Below, piece by piece: positions 15,832 to 24,365 of a DNA stretch of 49,529 nucleotides; the first letter of the stretch is position 1; each line of letters begins with the position of its first letter. Where the stretch lies: the NCBI GenBank assembly GCA_031275485.1, contig JAISOS010000020.1, positions 1 through 49,529 of the forward strand. Reading direction: 5' to 3'. A program made the position numbers and the translations under genes. The notes under the pieces are model-generated. The model was not told the origin of the DNA. It saw nothing but the letters and a program-made list of their open reading frames with translations, and made no database searches. Source of the DNA: Clostridiales bacterium (GTDB lineage Bacteria > Bacillota > Clostridia > Christensenellales > JAISNN01).

Positions 15832-16436
15832 ATCCCGGTGGCGCAGTATCCTAGTCGGCGCGGGGTGCATTGAAAAGCGGGTCGTAAAAAAACGCAAAAG
15901 GGCACATCGATGAAGTTTCTTGTGCGGGCTTTAATCGCCAAATTGGGGCTTGTGCTGGGAGTTAAGATCTATGGGCGCCCGTCAAAGGCATGGCGGATCC
16001 GTCCCATTTTTCGCGGAGACCTATCGCGGTGGCGGATTAAACGAAAGCTACCCCTTAGGGTTAAACCTGCATTGCGGCAAGACTTTGCTGTGTGCAGAGT
16101 AGCCTGCCTTGAGTGAGGCTGGAGAATCGGAGATTACGAGCGCGCGGTTTTGGCCAAAGACGGCGCGGCGGTTGCCCCGTGAAACCCGTTCTTGCAAAAT
16201 AAGGCTAAATGTATCCGTGCGCCGTTATTAAGGAAAACTTCTAGGCTGAATTTAAAGGTCTTTCGGGGATTATAGTGCGTACTAAGTGGTAATCCGGTAT
16301 TCGTAACGGAAACGCTGCGGACGCCGCGCTAATCGGAAACGACCCGCTCGGCGACGGCGGGCGCGCGGTATGACTTGGGAAATCCGACCGGACCTCAAGA
16401 CGCAAGGTTTATCCGAAGGACCGCCAACGGGATTTT
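15832..16436 (+). ncRNA. Approximately 600-nt structured non-coding RNA, class unknown
   Basis: The stretch has its own promoter and no convincing gene. CCCGGTGGCG (15834-15843) pairs with CGCCAACGGG (16422-16431) at 9 of 10 positions, closing the whole domain, and TTTTTT follows at once. Internal local stems include GCACA/TGTGC (near 15903-15923), CTGCA/TGCAG around GCAAgacTTTGC (16067-16097), AGCCT/AGGCT (16100-16119), ACGGCGC/GCGCCGT (near 16159/16219), GGATTA/TAATCC (16267-16295) and CCCGC/GCGGG (16342-16361). I do not see RNase P, tmRNA, SRP, 6S or group I/II intron signatures. Size suggests the ornate large RNA classes (ROOL, OLE, GOLLD), but I cannot match their sequences. No OLE partner gene is nearby. 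Confidence 0.7.
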
Positions 16437-16470
16437 TTGAAAATTAATGGGATTTTTATTTTTTTAAGTT

Positions 16471-16520
16471 ATGCGGGGAAAACCTTTTATGAACGAAAGG
16501 TTTTCCCCGCGCCCCTTTCC
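16471..16520 (-). repeat. Oriented palindromic repeat (R orientation)
   Basis: Stem GCGGGGAAAACCTTT with AAAGGTTTTCCCCGC (16473-16510), followed by the GCCCCTTTCC arm. It lies about 40 bp after the end of the large RNA and may end or stabilise its transcript. Confidence 0.8.
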
Positions 16521-16744
16521 CATAAAACCTTTAACGTTTTAACGTTGCGGTCGAGCCGCGCCGTCGACGGCGTTTTTTGCCGAATAGAACGGATCGACTG
16601 ATTTTTAGGCAAAGCGCAGGCGAGTTGCGAAGGTTCGTTTTTAAAGGGCGAGCCGTAGGCGCGGCGCGGATTACAAAATTCTTATTTTGGAAATACTGAA
16701 AAGCAATCAAAATATTTACGCGGTTTTTCGGCGCGGAGGAAGGT

Positions 16745-18979
16745 ATGAAAGACGGTTTTATCAAGGTTGCCGCGGCGTCGCCGGAAATATCCGTCGCGGA
16801 CTGCTTTTATAATCGCGGACAAATAAAGGCGGCGATAAAAAAAGCCGCCGACGCCTGCGTCGATATTCTCGTGTTGCCGGAGCTTTGCGTTACCGGCTAT
16901 ACCTGCGGCGACCTCTTCTATCAGGACGCGCTGCAAAGGAGCGCGCTCGAAGCTTTAGAGGATATACGCGCCTTTACCGCCCCCGGAAAATGCGCGGACG
17001 TGCTGGTCTTTTTGGGACTGCCCGTCGTGTTCCGCTCGAAAATATACAATGCGGCGGCGGCGGTCAAGGGCGGCGTAATTCTCGGGCTGACGCCGAAATC
17101 TTATCTCCCGAATTACAACGAATTTTACGACAAAAGGCAATTTGCGGCGGGGCTTAACGTAGACGCGGACATAGAAATCGGCGGCGTGAAAACGCCTTTT
17201 TCGGCGCGGCTTTTATACGAGAGCGGGGATATGCCGGGATTGAGAATCGCCGCGGAAATCTGCGAAGATTTGTGGGTTATGTCGCCGCCGTCCGTAGCGC
17301 ACGCCCAAAACGGCGCGACGGTCATAGTCAATCTTTCGGCGAGTAACGAAACCGTAGGCAAAGCCGAATACCGCCGCTCGCTTGTCGCGGGGCAGTCGGC
17401 GCGCCTTTTATGCGCGTATATTTACGCGTCGGCGGGCGAGGGCGAATCGACGGGCGACTTGGTGTTCGGCGGGCACAATATCATAGCCGAAAACGGTGTG
17501 ATTTTAGCCGAAAAAAAGCCTTTCGCCGACTTCGGTAACGGCGGGACGCCGACGGCTGACGGGAGTAAGGCTGAAGCCGGCGACGCGCGGACGAAATCCG
17601 GCGCGGATTCGGAAAGCTGCGGGTCGGCGGCGGACGAAGGCGGGATCCGCTTTTCTGCGGAAAAGTCTTTCACAAAATCAAATAGCGGCGAACCTGCCGC
17701 GAATGAAAACAAAATCGGCGTTTCCGCAAAAAATTCTTTCGCGGATTCGGACGACGGCGGGTTGATTATAAGCGAAATCGACGTTTCCGCACTGAATTTC
17801 GAGAGATCAAAGCTGGCGAATTACGGCGGCGCGGACGCGGATTCCGGATACAGGCGCGCGTTTTTCGGTCTAAAAAAGCGGACGACCGCGCTTACGCGCG
17901 CGTATAGCAGGCATCCTTTCGTTCCCGACGCCGAAAATGAGCTTTTGAGCCGCGCGGAGCTCATCCTGACCATGCAGTCGCGCGCGCTGAAAAAACGGCT
18001 CTCGGGCGGGTTTAAGGCGGTTATAGGGGTCAGCGGCGGGTTAGATTCGGCTTTGGCGTTGCTTGTCGCGGTTCGGGCGGTCAAAATGCTGAAAAGACCG
18101 CTGTCGGACGTAATCGGAATCACTATGCCGTGCTTCGGCACCTCGGACGAAACGCGCGCCAACGCCCTCGCGCTCATAGACGCGCTCGGCGCGGACGCCG
18201 CCGAGATAGACATAAGGGAGAGCGTGAGCCTGCATTTGAACGATATAGCGAAATACCGCGTCAAGACGGCGGACTTCGACGCGGGCGGAAACGCGCTTTT
18301 AACCGGTATAAGCGACAAAAAAAAATACCGTTGCGGAGCGGAAAATACGGCGGGTTCGGAAACCTTCGATACGGCATACGAAAACGCGCAGGCAAGGGAG
18401 CGCACTCAGGCGCTTATGGACGTCGCGAACTCCGTGGGCGGGATAGTCGTGGGAACGGGCGACCTCTCCGAGCTTGCGCTCGGCTGGTGCACCTATAACG
18501 GCGACCATATGAGTATGTACGCCGTCAATTCCTCCGTGCCGAAGACTCTCGTTAAGCGTCTCGTGCGTTACGAAGCCGCGCGGCTCGGCGGCGGGGCGGA
18601 GGCGGTTTTAACGCGTATTCTCGACACGCCCATAAGCCCCGAATTGTTGCCCTTAAAGGACGGGAAAATAGCGCAAAGGACGGAGGACGTGATCGGATCC
18701 TACGAATTGCACGATTTTTTCCTCTATTATACGGTCAGAGCGGGTTTTTCACCCTCGAAAATCTTGCGTATAGCGGAGGTTGCGTTTTCCGGCGTTTACG
18801 GCGGCGCCGTTCTGAAAAAATGGCTCGGCGTGTTTATCAAGCGGTTTTTCGCAAATCAATTTAAACGGAACTGCGTACCTGACGGCGTGAAAGTCGGCAG
18901 CGTTTCACTTTCGCCGCGCGGCGATTTCCGTATGCCGTCCGACGCGTCCGCCGCCGTGTGGCTGAACGAAATTTTTTAA
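16745..18979 (+). CDS. nadE: Glutamine-dependent NAD(+) synthetase with low-complexity insert
   Basis: A 744-aa enzyme converting nicotinate adenine dinucleotide to NAD with glutamine as nitrogen source. The N-terminal nitrilase-type glutaminase (~5-255) carries the Glu-Lys-Cys triad: Glu46 in 'LPELC', Lys118 in 'TPKSYLPNY', Cys173 in 'AAEICEDLW'. The C-terminal synthetase has the PP-loop 'SGGLDS' at 430-435 and 'GTGDLSELALGWCTYNGDHM'. Residues ~262-339 are an unusual Gly/Ser/Ala/Asp-rich insert between the domains with a repeated 'SA(E/K)xSF(T/A)xS' unit; relatives are about 640 aa. GGAGGAAGGT directly precedes the ATG. It stands alone. Confidence 0.95.
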   Translation: MKDGFIKVAAASPEISVADCFYNRGQIKAAIKKAADACVDILVLPELCVTGYTCGDLFYQDALQRSALEALEDIRAFTAPGKCADVLVFLGLPVVFRSKIYNAAAAVKGGVILGLTPKSYLPNYNEFYDKRQFAAGLNVDADIEIGGVKTPFSARLLYESGDMPGLRIAAEICEDLWVMSPPSVAHAQNGATVIVNLSASNETVGKAEYRRSLVAGQSARLLCAYIYASAGEGESTGDLVFGGHNIIAENGVILAEKKPFADFGNGGTPTADGSKAEAGDARTKSGADSESCGSAADEGGIRFSAEKSFTKSNSGEPAANENKIGVSAKNSFADSDDGGLIISEIDVSALNFERSKLANYGGADADSGYRRAFFGLKKRTTALTRAYSRHPFVPDAENELLSRAELILTMQSRALKKRLSGGFKAVIGVSGGLDSALALLVAVRAVKMLKRPLSDVIGITMPCFGTSDETRANALALIDALGADAAEIDIRESVSLHLNDIAKYRVKTADFDAGGNALLTGISDKKKYRCGAENTAGSETFDTAYENAQARERTQALMDVANSVGGIVVGTGDLSELALGWCTYNGDHMSMYAVNSSVPKTLVKRLVRYEAARLGGGAEAVLTRILDTPISPELLPLKDGKIAQRTEDVIGSYELHDFFLYYTVRAGFSPSKILRIAEVAFSGVYGGAVLKKWLGVFIKRFFANQFKRNCVPDGVKVGSVSLSPRGDFRMPSDASAAVWLNEIF

Positions 18980-19033
18980 GAAAGGTATACTCGGAAAACC
19001 GTTCGCGAAAGAGGGGATTCGTTCGGGGAGAAT

Positions 19034-19283
19034 CTTTATGTAGGCAAAAGTTCTCACCGCGCTCTTTTCCAAAAAACTTTGACGGTATGCTATACGGCGC
19101 GAACCGCCTCGTAAGTAAAAAAAACGCTCCGTAACGGTCCCCCCTTTCAAAGGAACTAACGTCCCGACGGCGAGGCGGTAAGCTCCGCGAGGGAAAACCT
19201 TTCGCGAATAATCCGCAAACTTTAGCGGGGGAAAACCCTTTTCCGAAACAAAGAGCTTTCCCCGCCTTTATTCCAAAAGACTT
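19034..19283 (-). repeat. Two degenerate palindromic repeats (R orientation)
   Basis: A diverged copy at 19034-19084 ends CGCTCTTTTCCAAAAAACTTTGA. A second at 19218-19283 has GCGGGGGAAAACCC paired with the GCTTTCCCCGC region. Both follow the nadE stop. The remainder of 18980-19579 shows no gene. Confidence 0.65.
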
Positions 19284-19579
19284 CCGTAATTTAGCGCGTA
19301 TCGGCAAGCCGCCCGCGCCGCAAGCCGCCGAAAATATTCCTTTCATGCAAAGCCGAAGAGAATGTTTTCGGTTGTTCCGTTCAGGCGTATAAAGCGGCGC
19401 CGCCCGCCGTGCCGGATATGCGACGCGTAGTTTAAAAGAGAATTATTACTTTATACGGCATAATAATATTCCGTCGAATTTTTTTGGAAAGAGCGCGCGC
19501 GGAAAAAGTCTCCTGTTTGCGGAAGGTCATTCCCCGAACAAGCCCGTTTACGGTAAAATTTAAAAAAGGATAAAAGCAT

Positions 19580-20266
19580 ATGATACGAGTGATTATTACG
19601 GGAATTTTGAGTATAGCGGTAATTATGTCGCGCGCGTTCCTGAAAAAGGGAGGACTTAAAGCGGGCTTCGCGCTGAAAACCGCGGCGGCGTTTTTGTTTT
19701 GCGCGGCGGGTATTTTCGCGGTTTTAGAACGCGGCATAAACGAGTCCTCCGCTCTTATACTCGCGGCGTTTTTACTGTGCTTCGCGGGCGACGTGTTGCT
19801 CGCGCTCGGCGGTTTGGCGAAGGAGGAATACTTAAAATTCTTTTCCGTGCTCGGCGGCTCGGCGTTTTTATTCGGGCACGCGCTGTACGCTACGGCGTTT
19901 CTGTCGTTAGAGCCGCTGAAGTTGTACCTGATACCGTTGTTCGCGGCGACGCCGCTCGCGCTCGGCGCAGTCGCGGCGAAAAAGGGCGGCGAAGCGAAAA
20001 GAAATCTGCCGCTTTTGCTCGTATACGGCGCCGCGCTCGGCGCGGCGCTGACCTCGACCCTCAATCTCGCGCTTGCCGGAAGGACGGCGGGATATATAGC
20101 TTTGACGGCGGCGGTATTGTTCGCGCTTTCGGACGGCGCGTTGCTGGCGTTCAATTTCGGGAGCGAAAAAATCAGAGCTAAAAGCGATAAACTGCGCGTG
20201 TATTTCGTTATGCTTCCCTATTTTTCGGCGCAGTTTTTGTTCGCCCTGAGCATATTGTACATATAG
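19580..20266 (+). CDS. YhhN/TMEM86-family membrane protein
   Basis: A 228-aa protein with about eight membrane segments. Matches the YhhN-like (lysoplasmalogenase-related) family by the conserved acidic sites: 'LLCFAGDVLLAL' (~71-82), 'FLFGHALYATAF' (~100-111) and 'LFALSDGALLAFN' (~189-201). Members of the family include enzymes that cleave the vinyl-ether bond of lysoplasmalogens; in bacteria the substrate is often unknown. The ATG lies a few bases after an AAAAGGATAAAAG SD. Because plasmalogens occur in anaerobic Clostridia, lysoplasmalogenase activity is plausible but inferred. Confidence 0.8.
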   Translation: MIRVIITGILSIAVIMSRAFLKKGGLKAGFALKTAAAFLFCAAGIFAVLERGINESSALILAAFLLCFAGDVLLALGGLAKEEYLKFFSVLGGSAFLFGHALYATAFLSLEPLKLYLIPLFAATPLALGAVAAKKGGEAKRNLPLLLVYGAALGAALTSTLNLALAGRTAGYIALTAAVLFALSDGALLAFNFGSEKIRAKSDKLRVYFVMLPYFSAQFLFALSILYI

Positions 20267-20852
20267 CGTTTATTCGGCGTTCGGCGGATGTTCCGCGCGG
20301 TGTTCGCGGCTATAAAAACGCGGCGTGTTTATTCGCTTTTTTCGGCGTATTCCGGTGAAAAATACGCTTAATTTTAAGTGTAAGCGCAAGCGAAAAAATA
20401 CGGCGTTTTTATGCGTTCTCAGAGTATTTTATGCGCCGTAATCCGTGTTTTTATGTGATGAAACGGCGTATTTTATGTGTTTTTTTTGGCGAAAGTCCGC
20501 GTATTTTCGGCTCATATTCAACCTATCCGACGGGGAATCGTCTTCGTTATCTTTTTGGCGGAAAACCGTCTAAAATCCTCTCAAAAATTCACCTGAAACC
20601 GCGCCGTCGGATAGGTTGAATAAGAGCCGTATTTTTATATGTTTTTACACATATTTTAAATGAAAAAAACGACGCGTTTTTATGCGCTTTTTAGATGAAA
20701 GTTTGCATGCTTTCGCGCGTTTTAATTCGTGCTTTATGTTAGGAAACGGCGCATTTTTATTTGTTTTTCCGCATAGATTAAACGCGTAAATACGACCCGT
20801 TTTTATTCGTATCGCGCCGTGAAAAAAATTTCAAAAAAAGGTTGAGAGAGGG
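20267..20852. repeat. Degenerate AT-rich tandem repeat region
   Basis: Imperfect units of about 33-45 bp share a core like ACGGCGTTTTTATGCGTTTT, near 20395, 20460, 20668 and 20745. Similar units fill 47446-47820. The MITE-like element at 20508-20629 is inserted in this region. No gene is seen. Confidence 0.65.
20508..20629. mobile_element. MITE-like element with 26-bp terminal inverted repeats
   Basis: A 122-bp element whose ends, 20508-20533 and 20604-20629, are inverted repeats matching at 25 of 26 positions, both ending CGGCTC/GAGCCG. It is flanked by a direct repeat TATTTT at 20502-20507 and 20630-20635, consistent with target-site duplication. The 70-bp interior is non-coding. I see no second copy or matching transposase in the window. 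Confidence 0.8.
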
Positions 20853-21794
20853 ATGATCGATATTACTGAAAAAGTTTTATTAGGCGGCTTTCCGCAAAAA
20901 ATTCATATCAGGGGCGGGGACGAAAGCAATCCCGCCGTACTGTTTTTGCACGGCGGACCGGGTATTCCGAACCGCGCTCCGCTTTTTAAAAATCACGCGG
21001 ATTTATGTCGCGATTTTATCGTTGTCGCGTGGGATCAGCGCGGCACGGGCGGCTCGTATAAGGGCGTAGATAAAAACGCGCTCACGCCGGACAGACTCGT
21101 CGGTGACGCGAAGGAGCTTGTCGAGTATTTGTGTTCCCGCTTGAATAAGGAAAGGATTTTTATAGTCGGGGGCAGCTGGGGGTCGGAGCTCGGCACGCTA
21201 CTCGTTCACCGTCACCCCGAACGTATAGGCGCGTATATCGGCTACGGACAGGTCGTGAACGGCGAAAAAAACGAGGATATAAGCTACGCCTTCAGTCTCG
21301 AACACGCGCTCGCGGCGGACGACAAAAAAGCCGTCGCGCTCTTGAAGAAATACGGACCGCCCGTTAAGGGGCAGTACAAGTACGGGTTGAAAGGGCTTAC
21401 GGTTCAGCGCAAAATTATGAAAAAATACGGCGGTCATTCGATGAAAAAGGGCGGCTGGCTTAGGACGCTGCTCACGCCTATGCTGAGCCGCGAAAATACT
21501 TTGTCGGATTTGTACGGCATAATCAGGGGCTATAAGCTCGTGCTCGGCGCGATGTGGCCGATATTGACCGATTACGATTTTACCTTGCAGTGCAATAAAT
21601 TCGAGGCGCCGTACTATATTTTTCAGGGCAGGCACGACAACAACACGCCCGCCGAATTGATCGGCGAATTTTACGGCGCGATAGACGCTCCCGATAAGGA
21701 TTTGATTTGGTTTGAAAACTCCGCGCACAGTCCGCTGAACGAAGAACCCGGAAAATTTAAGGCGCTTATGCGCGAAAAATTTTTAAAAAAATAG
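20853..21794 (+). CDS. Alpha/beta hydrolase, proline iminopeptidase-like
   Basis: A 313-aa cytoplasmic enzyme of the alpha/beta-hydrolase fold. The oxyanion-hole motif HGGPG begins at residue 33 and 'WDQRGTGGS' follows (~64-72), both typical of the S33 proline iminopeptidase group. The nucleophile elbow 'GGSWGS' places Ser at 108. Asp262 in 'FQGRHDNNTP' and His292 in 'SAHSPLNEEP' complete the triad. The long lid between (~140-230) sets specificity. Release of N-terminal proline is the family activity, but related amidases and lactonases share these motifs. SD GAGAGAGGG lies close to the ATG. Confidence 0.88.
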   Translation: MIDITEKVLLGGFPQKIHIRGGDESNPAVLFLHGGPGIPNRAPLFKNHADLCRDFIVVAWDQRGTGGSYKGVDKNALTPDRLVGDAKELVEYLCSRLNKERIFIVGGSWGSELGTLLVHRHPERIGAYIGYGQVVNGEKNEDISYAFSLEHALAADDKKAVALLKKYGPPVKGQYKYGLKGLTVQRKIMKKYGGHSMKKGGWLRTLLTPMLSRENTLSDLYGIIRGYKLVLGAMWPILTDYDFTLQCNKFEAPYYIFQGRHDNNTPAELIGEFYGAIDAPDKDLIWFENSAHSPLNEEPGKFKALMREKFLKK

Positions 21795-22024
21795 AAATAA
21801 ACGCCGGGCGGACGTGTCTTGCGGCGGTCTTTGTTTTTTGCGCGAAAGGACCCGCGAGGTTTTCGCTCGTTTTGGGATAACGCGCCGCCGCGCCGGTTTG
21901 CGCGGCGGCGCGTTATCTCGAGGGTCTTTAACACGCGTTTTTTGCGGCTCAAAATTCGACGGCGGATACCGTGCCGTGCGCCGCGGACCGCGCGCGGAGG
22001 TTACGAAAGATTTTTTAACGCGTT

Positions 22025-22804
22025 CTATTCTTTTTCCTTATAGCGTATATTATTTCTTTTGCGCGCGGTTTTGTATTTCGGGGCGGTGTTGATATATTGC
22101 AAATCCGCACCCGAATCCCGGCGCTCGTCGATATTCGCGGTTTTGCCGTCGGCGTGCGGCGGCTCGGTTCCGTAATGCCGCGCGGCGAAAGATTCACGGT
22201 CATAATTCGTATAAGCGCCGCCGTTACCGCGCGCGGCGTATGCGTCGCCGTTCGAGTCTGCGTTTCCGTATGCGCCGCCGTTTTGCGTTTGTCCTCCGCG
22301 CGCGCGGTCGGGTACGGCGCGGTAAGCGGTATTGCGCCCGCCGCCCGCGTTATAGGTTTCGTATTCGTTATTTCGCATATTAACTCCCCGTTTAAGATTG
22401 TCGTTTTTGGCGGCCGTTCCGCCGCCGCTTTGCCGTTCCTGCCATCCGTCCGTTTTATGGTTTTTTCCGCCGTCGTTTTGCGACTCCCGCCGTCCGTTTG
22501 TTTTGCAGATTTTTTCACCGTCGTTTTGCGATTCCGTTCGTTCGCCTTCGCCGCCGAAGGGCGTATTAAAAATCCCGGACATATTTTTCGGCGCGCCGCT
22601 TCCGATAAGCTCGAAAAAGCGGGATATATCGCCGCCGCCCTTGCCGAGAAGCCCGAGAAGCCGAGATATGTCGCCGCCGCTTCCATATGCGCCGTCGCCC
22701 TTGCCGATCGCTTCGAACAGTTTTGAAGCCGTATCGGCGTCCGAGTTTCCGTTTTTTTTGGAAGATAGGTTATTCAGCAGGTTGAGCATAGTTACCGCGT
22801 CCAT
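22025..22804 (-). CDS. Low-complexity hydrophilic protein, unknown
   Basis: About 259 aa from MDAVTMLNLLNNLSS. The N-terminal ~90 residues are helical with repeated 'GGDISRxxxLxGxG' and might form a small domain. The remainder is Gly/Asn/Arg/Gln/Tyr-rich and probably disordered, with repeats such as 'RxESQNDG'. A longer start at 22825 is possible, but a TATAAT lies immediately upstream of it, so a transcript from there would begin near that ATG. GGAG precedes the ATG at 22804. No family recognised; the N-terminus weakly recalls small coat- or spore-type proteins. Confidence 0.55.
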   Translation of the reverse strand: MDAVTMLNLLNNLSSKKNGNSDADTASKLFEAIGKGDGAYGSGGDISRLLGLLGKGGGDISRFFELIGSGAPKNMSGIFNTPFGGEGERTESQNDGEKICKTNGRRESQNDGGKNHKTDGWQERQSGGGTAAKNDNLKRGVNMRNNEYETYNAGGGRNTAYRAVPDRARGGQTQNGGAYGNADSNGDAYAARGNGGAYTNYDRESFAARHYGTEPPHADGKTANIDERRDSGADLQYINTAPKYKTARKRNNIRYKEKE

Positions 22805-22825
22805 AATTTTCCCGGTCTCCGTCAT

Positions 22826-23301
22826 AATATTATATCGGTACTATATAATTATATGACCGCATATTATAAAGGTGAACGGCGGCGGCAAAATTAATGCGAA
22901 TAATTAAGGCGGCGTCCGCGTAAGTGAAAACGAGAGAATTTTAGGCGGTTTTCCCGCCTTTCGGGGCGTTCAACGCCGCGCTGGGAAATAACGGCGTAAA
23001 ACGCGCCGTTTGCGTTTCGCGCGAATGCGCCCTAATAAAACCGAGGGTGAAAAGCGGAGGGAAACGGCGAATGAAAAGCGTGAAACCGTAAATAAAAAAA
23101 CAAAAAACTTAAAAGCGGGAAGGCTATAAAACGACGAGCAAAAAGCGATAAAATTTGAAGGCTAAAAGCGGTGAGCCGTAAAAAAAACGATGGACGCGTA
23201 AAATCGGTAATATTTCATAAAAGAATCTAAAAAAAACGGGCCGCGGCGCTTTCTATTATATCGCTCTCTTGAGAAGACGCCGTAATAAAAAAAATAAATA
23301 C
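22826..23301. other. Intergenic region, A-rich degenerate repeats
   Basis: A hairpin AGGCGG/CCGCCT lies near 22942. The stretch 23030-23220 consists of loosely repeated AAAGCGG/AAAACG units. No gene or family repeat is recognised. Confidence 0.4.
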
Positions 23302-23340
23302 GAGGAGGTATGTAATAATCCTTTTTTGAGGATTGATTAC
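23302..23340 (+). promoter_or_regulatory. SD with start-stop codon and hairpin in the leader
   Basis: A strong GAGGAGGT (23302-23309) abuts an ATG-TAA minimal frame. GTAATAATCC (23312-23321) can pair with GGATTGATTAC (23330-23340). The actual start at 23355 has no SD of its own, so folding may bring this SD nearer the ATG, or it may be a translational control site. Confidence 0.5.
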
Positions 23341-23354
23341 GTTGTACGCGTAAA

Positions 23355-23621
23355 ATGGATTTTAAGAGCTTTATAAAAAACCGTAAACCGTCCGATTCGG
23401 ATAAGCAAAAAGAGCGGGATTTGCGTGAAAAATTGAAAAGCTACGAGGGGAAAAGCCGCGGCGACATAATGTCCGAATTGACGCGCGCCGTGGAAAAGGG
23501 CAGGCGAGACGGTACGCTTTCGGCGGCGGAGCTGGAAAATTTCTATCTGCAGGCGTCGCCGATGCTCAGCGCGGAGCAAAAAAAGAAAATGCGCGACATA
23601 ATAGACGCTATTTCCAAATAA
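23355..23621 (+). CDS. Small charged helical protein, unknown
   Basis: An 88-aa protein rich in Lys, Glu, Asp and Arg with three probable helices: ~15-32, 34-52 ('RGDIMSELTRAVEKGRRDG') and 55-85. The last third, 'EQKKKMRDIIDAISK', resembles small cytoplasmic proteins of unknown function in Clostridia. No signal peptide or membrane segment. The start is set by the first ATG after an unusual structured leader. A palindromic repeat follows 20 bp after the stop. Confidence 0.65.
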   Translation: MDFKSFIKNRKPSDSDKQKERDLREKLKSYEGKSRGDIMSELTRAVEKGRRDGTLSAAELENFYLQASPMLSAEQKKKMRDIIDAISK

Positions 23622-23641
23622 AACGGGTTTTATTTTTTATT

Positions 23642-23704
23642 GCGCGGGAAAAAGCCTTTTTGCGAACAAAAGGCTTTTTCCCGCGCCTCTTTCCAAAAAA
23701 CTTT
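23642..23704 (-). repeat. Oriented palindromic repeat (R orientation)
   Basis: Long stem with arms GCGCGGGAAAAAGCCTTTT and AAAAGGCTTTTTCCCGCGC (23642-23686), followed by CTCTTTCCAAAAAACTTTAA. Immediately 3' of the 88-aa gene. Confidence 0.85.
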
Positions 23705-23900
23705 AAATTTTTATTTACAGACCTCTTTTTAAACTTGACGGCGAATAGCTTTCGGGTAATTTTTGCGTACCGGCGCGTCATTTTTTACTAGTATGCCGAG
23801 AAAGCGTGAATCGTTAAAAACGGCGCGCCGAAAGCGCACAAGATATAGCCGGCGCAGTTTGGAAAGAAATCCGGTATTTTAAACGGCGGTTACGTTTCAG

Positions 23901-24016
23901 GATTACAATCGTTATGAATTAATGAAATTGAGCGAAGATAAGCGTTGAATTTTTTTTGTCGTAAGCGGTTGAAAGGCGGCGTTTAGATTGCTCGATTTCG
24001 ATTCGTAACGGTTATA
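23901..24016. mobile_element. MITE-like element, degenerate copy
   Basis: The left end GATTACAATCGTTATGAATT resembles the left end of the element at 44152-44322. The right end near 23999-24016 is a diverged inverted match (CGATTCGTAACGGTTAT). Interior non-coding. Confidence 0.45.
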
Positions 24017-24099
24017 TATTTTATGACGGCTGTATTTCATAAAAAAATCTTTGCCGAAGCGTTCCGTTCGCGCGTGAACCGCGCCGTCGCGGTCTTCGG

Positions 24100-24162
24100 G
24101 AAAGTGGCGCGTGCGGGGAGCCTTTTCTTGAAAAAAAGGTTTCCCGCATAATTTTTGAAGAA
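24100..24162 (+). repeat. Oriented palindromic repeat (F orientation, degenerate)
   Basis: Left flank GGGAAAGTGGCGCG, arms GCGGGGAGCCTTTT and AAAAAGGTTTCCCGC, right flank ATAATTTTTG. It lies upstream of the RND transporter promoter. Confidence 0.7.
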
Positions 24163-24229
24163 AAATTTAGAGTCCGCGCGCATAAATGAAAACGTCTTCT
24201 AAAAAATTTTTATTTTTTGTTAAAAACCG

Positions 24230-24277
24230 TTGACATATTAATACGTTTAAGTATATAATGTATTTATATACTTAAAC
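24230..24277 (+). promoter_or_regulatory. Promoter overlapped by a 33-bp palindromic operator
   Basis: TTGACA (24230-24235) and TATAAT (24254-24259) are 18 bp apart. Over the -10 lies a perfect inverted repeat GTTTAAGTATATA (24245-24257) and TATATACTTAAAC (24265-24277) with a 7-bp centre. This arrangement indicates a dimeric repressor, as for many exporter genes controlled by TetR- or PadR-type regulators. No regulator gene is adjacent. Confidence 0.85.
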
Positions 24278-24365
24278 TTATTTGCTACATAATGCGGCGA
24301 GGTAACGCGACGGATTTGCGGGAGACGGCGGGCGCCGTAATATATTCGACGGAGGAATACATAAA

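Noticed and set aside
15910-16116. 68-aa basic ORF inside the large RNA
   Set aside because: It has no SD, arginine-rich low-quality composition, and overlaps the predicted RNA stems.
15832-16436. RNase P RNA, tmRNA, SRP RNA or group II intron
   Set aside because: I could not find the RNase P conserved core, a tRNA-like end with tag frame, the SRP tetraloop region, or a domain V hairpin; the length is also too great for the first three.
22097-22726. 209-aa plus-strand ORF opposite 22025-22804
   Set aside because: A shadow frame of low-complexity sequence. The minus-strand frame has a start with SD and a more credible N-terminal region, though confidence in it is only moderate.
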